DNA of 8,816 bases. Source: Akkermansiaceae bacterium UBA5020 (GTDB lineage: Bacteria > Verrucomicrobiota > Verrucomicrobiia > Verrucomicrobiales > DEV007). Made by a program: the position numbers and the translations under genes. The DNA lies in the NCBI GenBank assembly GCA_002396885.1, contig DGXY01000063.1, forward strand, positions 1-8,816. Direction: 5' to 3'. The notes under the pieces were generated by a model that saw only the letters and a list, made by a program, of their open reading frames with translations, was not told the origin of the DNA and made no database searches. Shown piece by piece: positions 7,610-8,816 of this stretch. Every line of letters begins with the position of its first letter. The stretch's first letter is position 1.

Positions 7610-8271
7610 TTCTTTTCACAAGTTAAGAACTGCACGAACAGCTCCCTCGCGTAGTGGACTCCGAAGCGGTGCATGCGCACGAGGGCGAGCGCGATGAAGA
7701 CACCGAACCCGACATAGAGCCGCCATCCGTGGCCGATGTCGGCAAGGAGACTGATCGCTGCGAGAGCAACGAAGGCGGCGGCGAGGCCGCGATTGATCCC
7801 GTAATTTCCGGTGATGGCGTCGAGCCGTTCGGCGGCCTTGCACTTTTGGACTTCGGCGTAGATTTGGCGGACGACAGCGTGCCATTCACGCTTTGACATG
7901 CCGGAGACTGGATCTACCAGGGCGATACCAAAACTCTCCCGCACCTTGGTGAAGACGGCTTCCCGTTGCGGCTCACTCAGCAGAAACCGCTTGCCGCTCC
8001 GAATCCAGTCGCTGGGCATGCCACCTCCGAAAAACCACCACCACACCCACTCGACACCGTTTCCGACCGCTTGGATCAGGTGCCCAAGGCCATACGCAAC
8101 CAGAAGGAGGAGACCGAACTCTCCGAAACTGATCCCGCTGGAGGACAGTGCAGCGGAGCTTCCTGGAAACAGAGCCAGGATCCCCGCAGTGAAGATGCCT
8201 CCCGGCACGAGGATGCCCGTAAACTCGTAGTAGGTGAACTGCTTCATGTCTGGTTGTCTTGAGGGTTTCAT
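7606..8271 (-). CDS. Uncharacterised multi-pass membrane protein coupled to the MBL hydrolase
   Basis: I do not recognise the family of this 221-residue protein. Visible hydrophobic segments are about 17-35, 50-68, 162-178 and 183-200, which suggests four membrane spans. A tryptophan-rich patch (VEWVWWWFF) lies at 73-81. Between spans 2 and 3 is a soluble loop of about 80 residues rich in charged residues, and the tail ends with a HYARELFVQFL segment. An even number of spans puts the loop and both ends on the same side, probably the cytoplasm, where the loop could contact the hydrolase. The first ATG is at 8271; an alternative at 8247 (Met9, MKQFTYYEF) would give 213 residues. Neither has a good Shine-Dalgarno sequence. 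It is the first gene of the coupled trio and overlaps the hydrolase start. It could be an anchor, a sensor, or a membrane-damaging effector; the sequence alone does not decide. Confidence 0.8.
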   Translation of the reverse strand: MKPSRQPDMKQFTYYEFTGILVPGGIFTAGILALFPGSSAALSSSGISFGEFGLLLLVAYGLGHLIQAVGNGVEWVWWWFFGGGMPSDWIRSGKRFLLSEPQREAVFTKVRESFGIALVDPVSGMSKREWHAVVRQIYAEVQKCKAAERLDAITGNYGINRGLAAAFVALAAISLLADIGHGWRLYVGFGVFIALALVRMHRFGVHYARELFVQFLTCEKK

Positions 8272-8308
8272 AGCGATGGGGTGTGGGGTCGGGATTCACA
8301 TGATTGTG

Positions 8309-8318
8309 CAAAATTTTG
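8309..8318. repeat. Perfect 10-bp palindrome CAAAATTTTG
   Basis: It is AT-rich in its core and lies 38 bases upstream of the membrane-protein ATG at 8271. The position suits an operator or part of a promoter, but a 10-bp palindrome can occur by chance. Confidence 0.3.
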
Positions 8319-8327
8319 GGGTGCGTG

Positions 8328-8349
8328 CTTACGCTCAGTTAGCGTTAAG
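8328..8349. repeat. Imperfect inverted repeat (8-bp stem with one bulged base)
   Basis: On the plus strand CTTACGCT is followed by a 5-base spacer and AGCGTTAAG, which pair over 8 bp with one extra T. It lies in the intergenic gap. No T-run follows on either strand, so it is more likely an operator-like or RNA stem element than a terminator. Confidence 0.35.
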
Positions 8350-8450
8350 TTGGGTTCCTGTCGGGTGCTACTTACAGCTTGATATGGTTCGCCCAGCCTG
8401 ACTCCCGTTTTTCGATACTACGGAGGCCCGAGGAATGTGCTGTATTTCAG

Positions 8451-8816
8451 TTAGAATGGCCTCTGAACGCCGCCCTTGCGCTTAAATCCGAGTCCCTTCA
8501 GGTAGATGTCCCGCACATCGACGCGTCCGTCCTTGCGGGTGTAGAAGAGTCCGAACTCTCCTAGAAATTGAATCAATTCGTAACTACTACTGAATGGCGC
8601 TCGACGGTCCTCGGTTTCTGAACTCCAGTTGATCCGAATCTGATCCTGAAGCTCCTTTCGATCAATTGGCACGGTGAGTGCCTTCGGCAAGATATTTTGG
8701 CGAAAGACCTCGATCCACGGAAACTCCTCTTTCAACTCCTCCATACGGTCAATTGAAACTTGGTCGAGCGCGCCACGCAAACAGGAATGGTGAATGAGTT
8801 GCGGAGACTTCGCCTG
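8451..8816 (-). CDS. C-terminal part of a probable P-loop ATPase, Sll1717-like (partial, enters from the right edge)
   Basis: The frame is open from the window edge to a TAA at 8453-8451, giving 121 C-terminal residues; the first ATG, TTG or GTG inside the window is not the true start. The tail contains a QFLGEFGLFYTRKDGR stretch, then VDVRDIYLKGLGF and a basic end KRKGGVQRPF. This resembles the end of large Sll1717-family P-loop ATPases, which I recall ending in a similar DGR...DIY...KRKGG pattern. The ATPase domain itself would lie outside the window, so the assignment rests on this tail alone. It is separated by 179 bases from the membrane-protein gene and is probably a different transcription unit, or an upstream member of the same defence island. 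Confidence 0.5.
   Translation of the reverse strand, partial: QAKSPQLIHHSCLRGALDQVSIDRMEELKEEFPWIEVFRQNILPKALTVPIDRKELQDQIRINWSSETEDRRAPFSSSYELIQFLGEFGLFYTRKDGRVDVRDIYLKGLGFKRKGGVQRPF

Larger units (their letters stand above)
8272..8450 (-). promoter_or_regulatory. 179-base intergenic gap, probable promoter region of the membrane protein-MBL-DUF1156-DUF499 operon
   Basis: This is the only sizeable non-coding gap inside the gene row. No plausible gene fills it on either strand. It holds a 10-bp palindrome and a bulged stem-loop, listed separately. I cannot pick a convincing -35/-10 pair, and no intrinsic terminator with a T-run follows the upstream gene. Its position before a tightly coupled gene set makes it the likeliest promoter site, but read-through from upstream is not excluded. 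Confidence 0.4.

Noticed and set aside
1..8816. BREX or DISARM identity for the locus
   Set aside because: No PglZ-type phosphatase, DrmA-type helicase, DrmB or phospholipase-D protein is visible. Only the general theme of a methyltransferase with a large ATPase is shared.
1..8816. CRISPR array, tRNA, rRNA, insertion sequence or att site
   Set aside because: I saw no regularly spaced repeats, no tRNA-like cloverleaf, no transposase or integrase frame and no paired terminal repeats.

Overview
The window reads as part of a defence island from a high-GC bacterium. Most coding sequence is roughly 60-70% G+C in the stretches I counted by hand. All six genes or gene fragments are on the minus strand, so transcription runs from position 8816 toward position 1. 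I cannot assign a species. Nothing here is a taxonomic marker, and there is no rRNA, tRNA, CRISPR array, transposase or integrase. Starts mostly lack a clear Shine-Dalgarno sequence.

Layout in transcription order: (1) the C-terminal 121 residues of a protein entering from the right edge, resembling the end of Sll1717-type P-loop ATPases; (2) a 179-base non-coding gap with two small palindromic elements, the best place for the main operon's promoter; (3) a 221-residue multi-pass membrane protein of unknown family; (4) a 342-residue soluble metallo-beta-lactamase-fold hydrolase of the ComEC/Rec2 type; (5) a 1028-residue DUF1156 (COG1743) DNA methyltransferase; (6) a 1111-residue DUF499 (COG1483) AAA-type ATPase; (7) an AT-rich (about 25% G+C) open frame that starts 18 bases after gene 6 and leaves the window at position 1.

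Genes 3-4 and 4-5 each overlap by four bases (ATGA), so membrane protein, hydrolase and methyltransferase are probably translated as a coupled unit. The ATPase follows after a 66-base spacer holding a 9-bp inverted repeat. The DUF1156-DUF499 pair is a known defence-associated partnership: a DNA methyltransferase plus a large ATPase. The unusual part is the tight coupling of a membrane protein and a ComEC-like hydrolase to that pair. My hypothesis is that methyltransferase and ATPase discriminate or mark DNA, while the hydrolase, perhaps held at the membrane, acts as an effector nuclease or phosphodiesterase. This is inference from gene order and motifs. The full system may continue beyond both edges.
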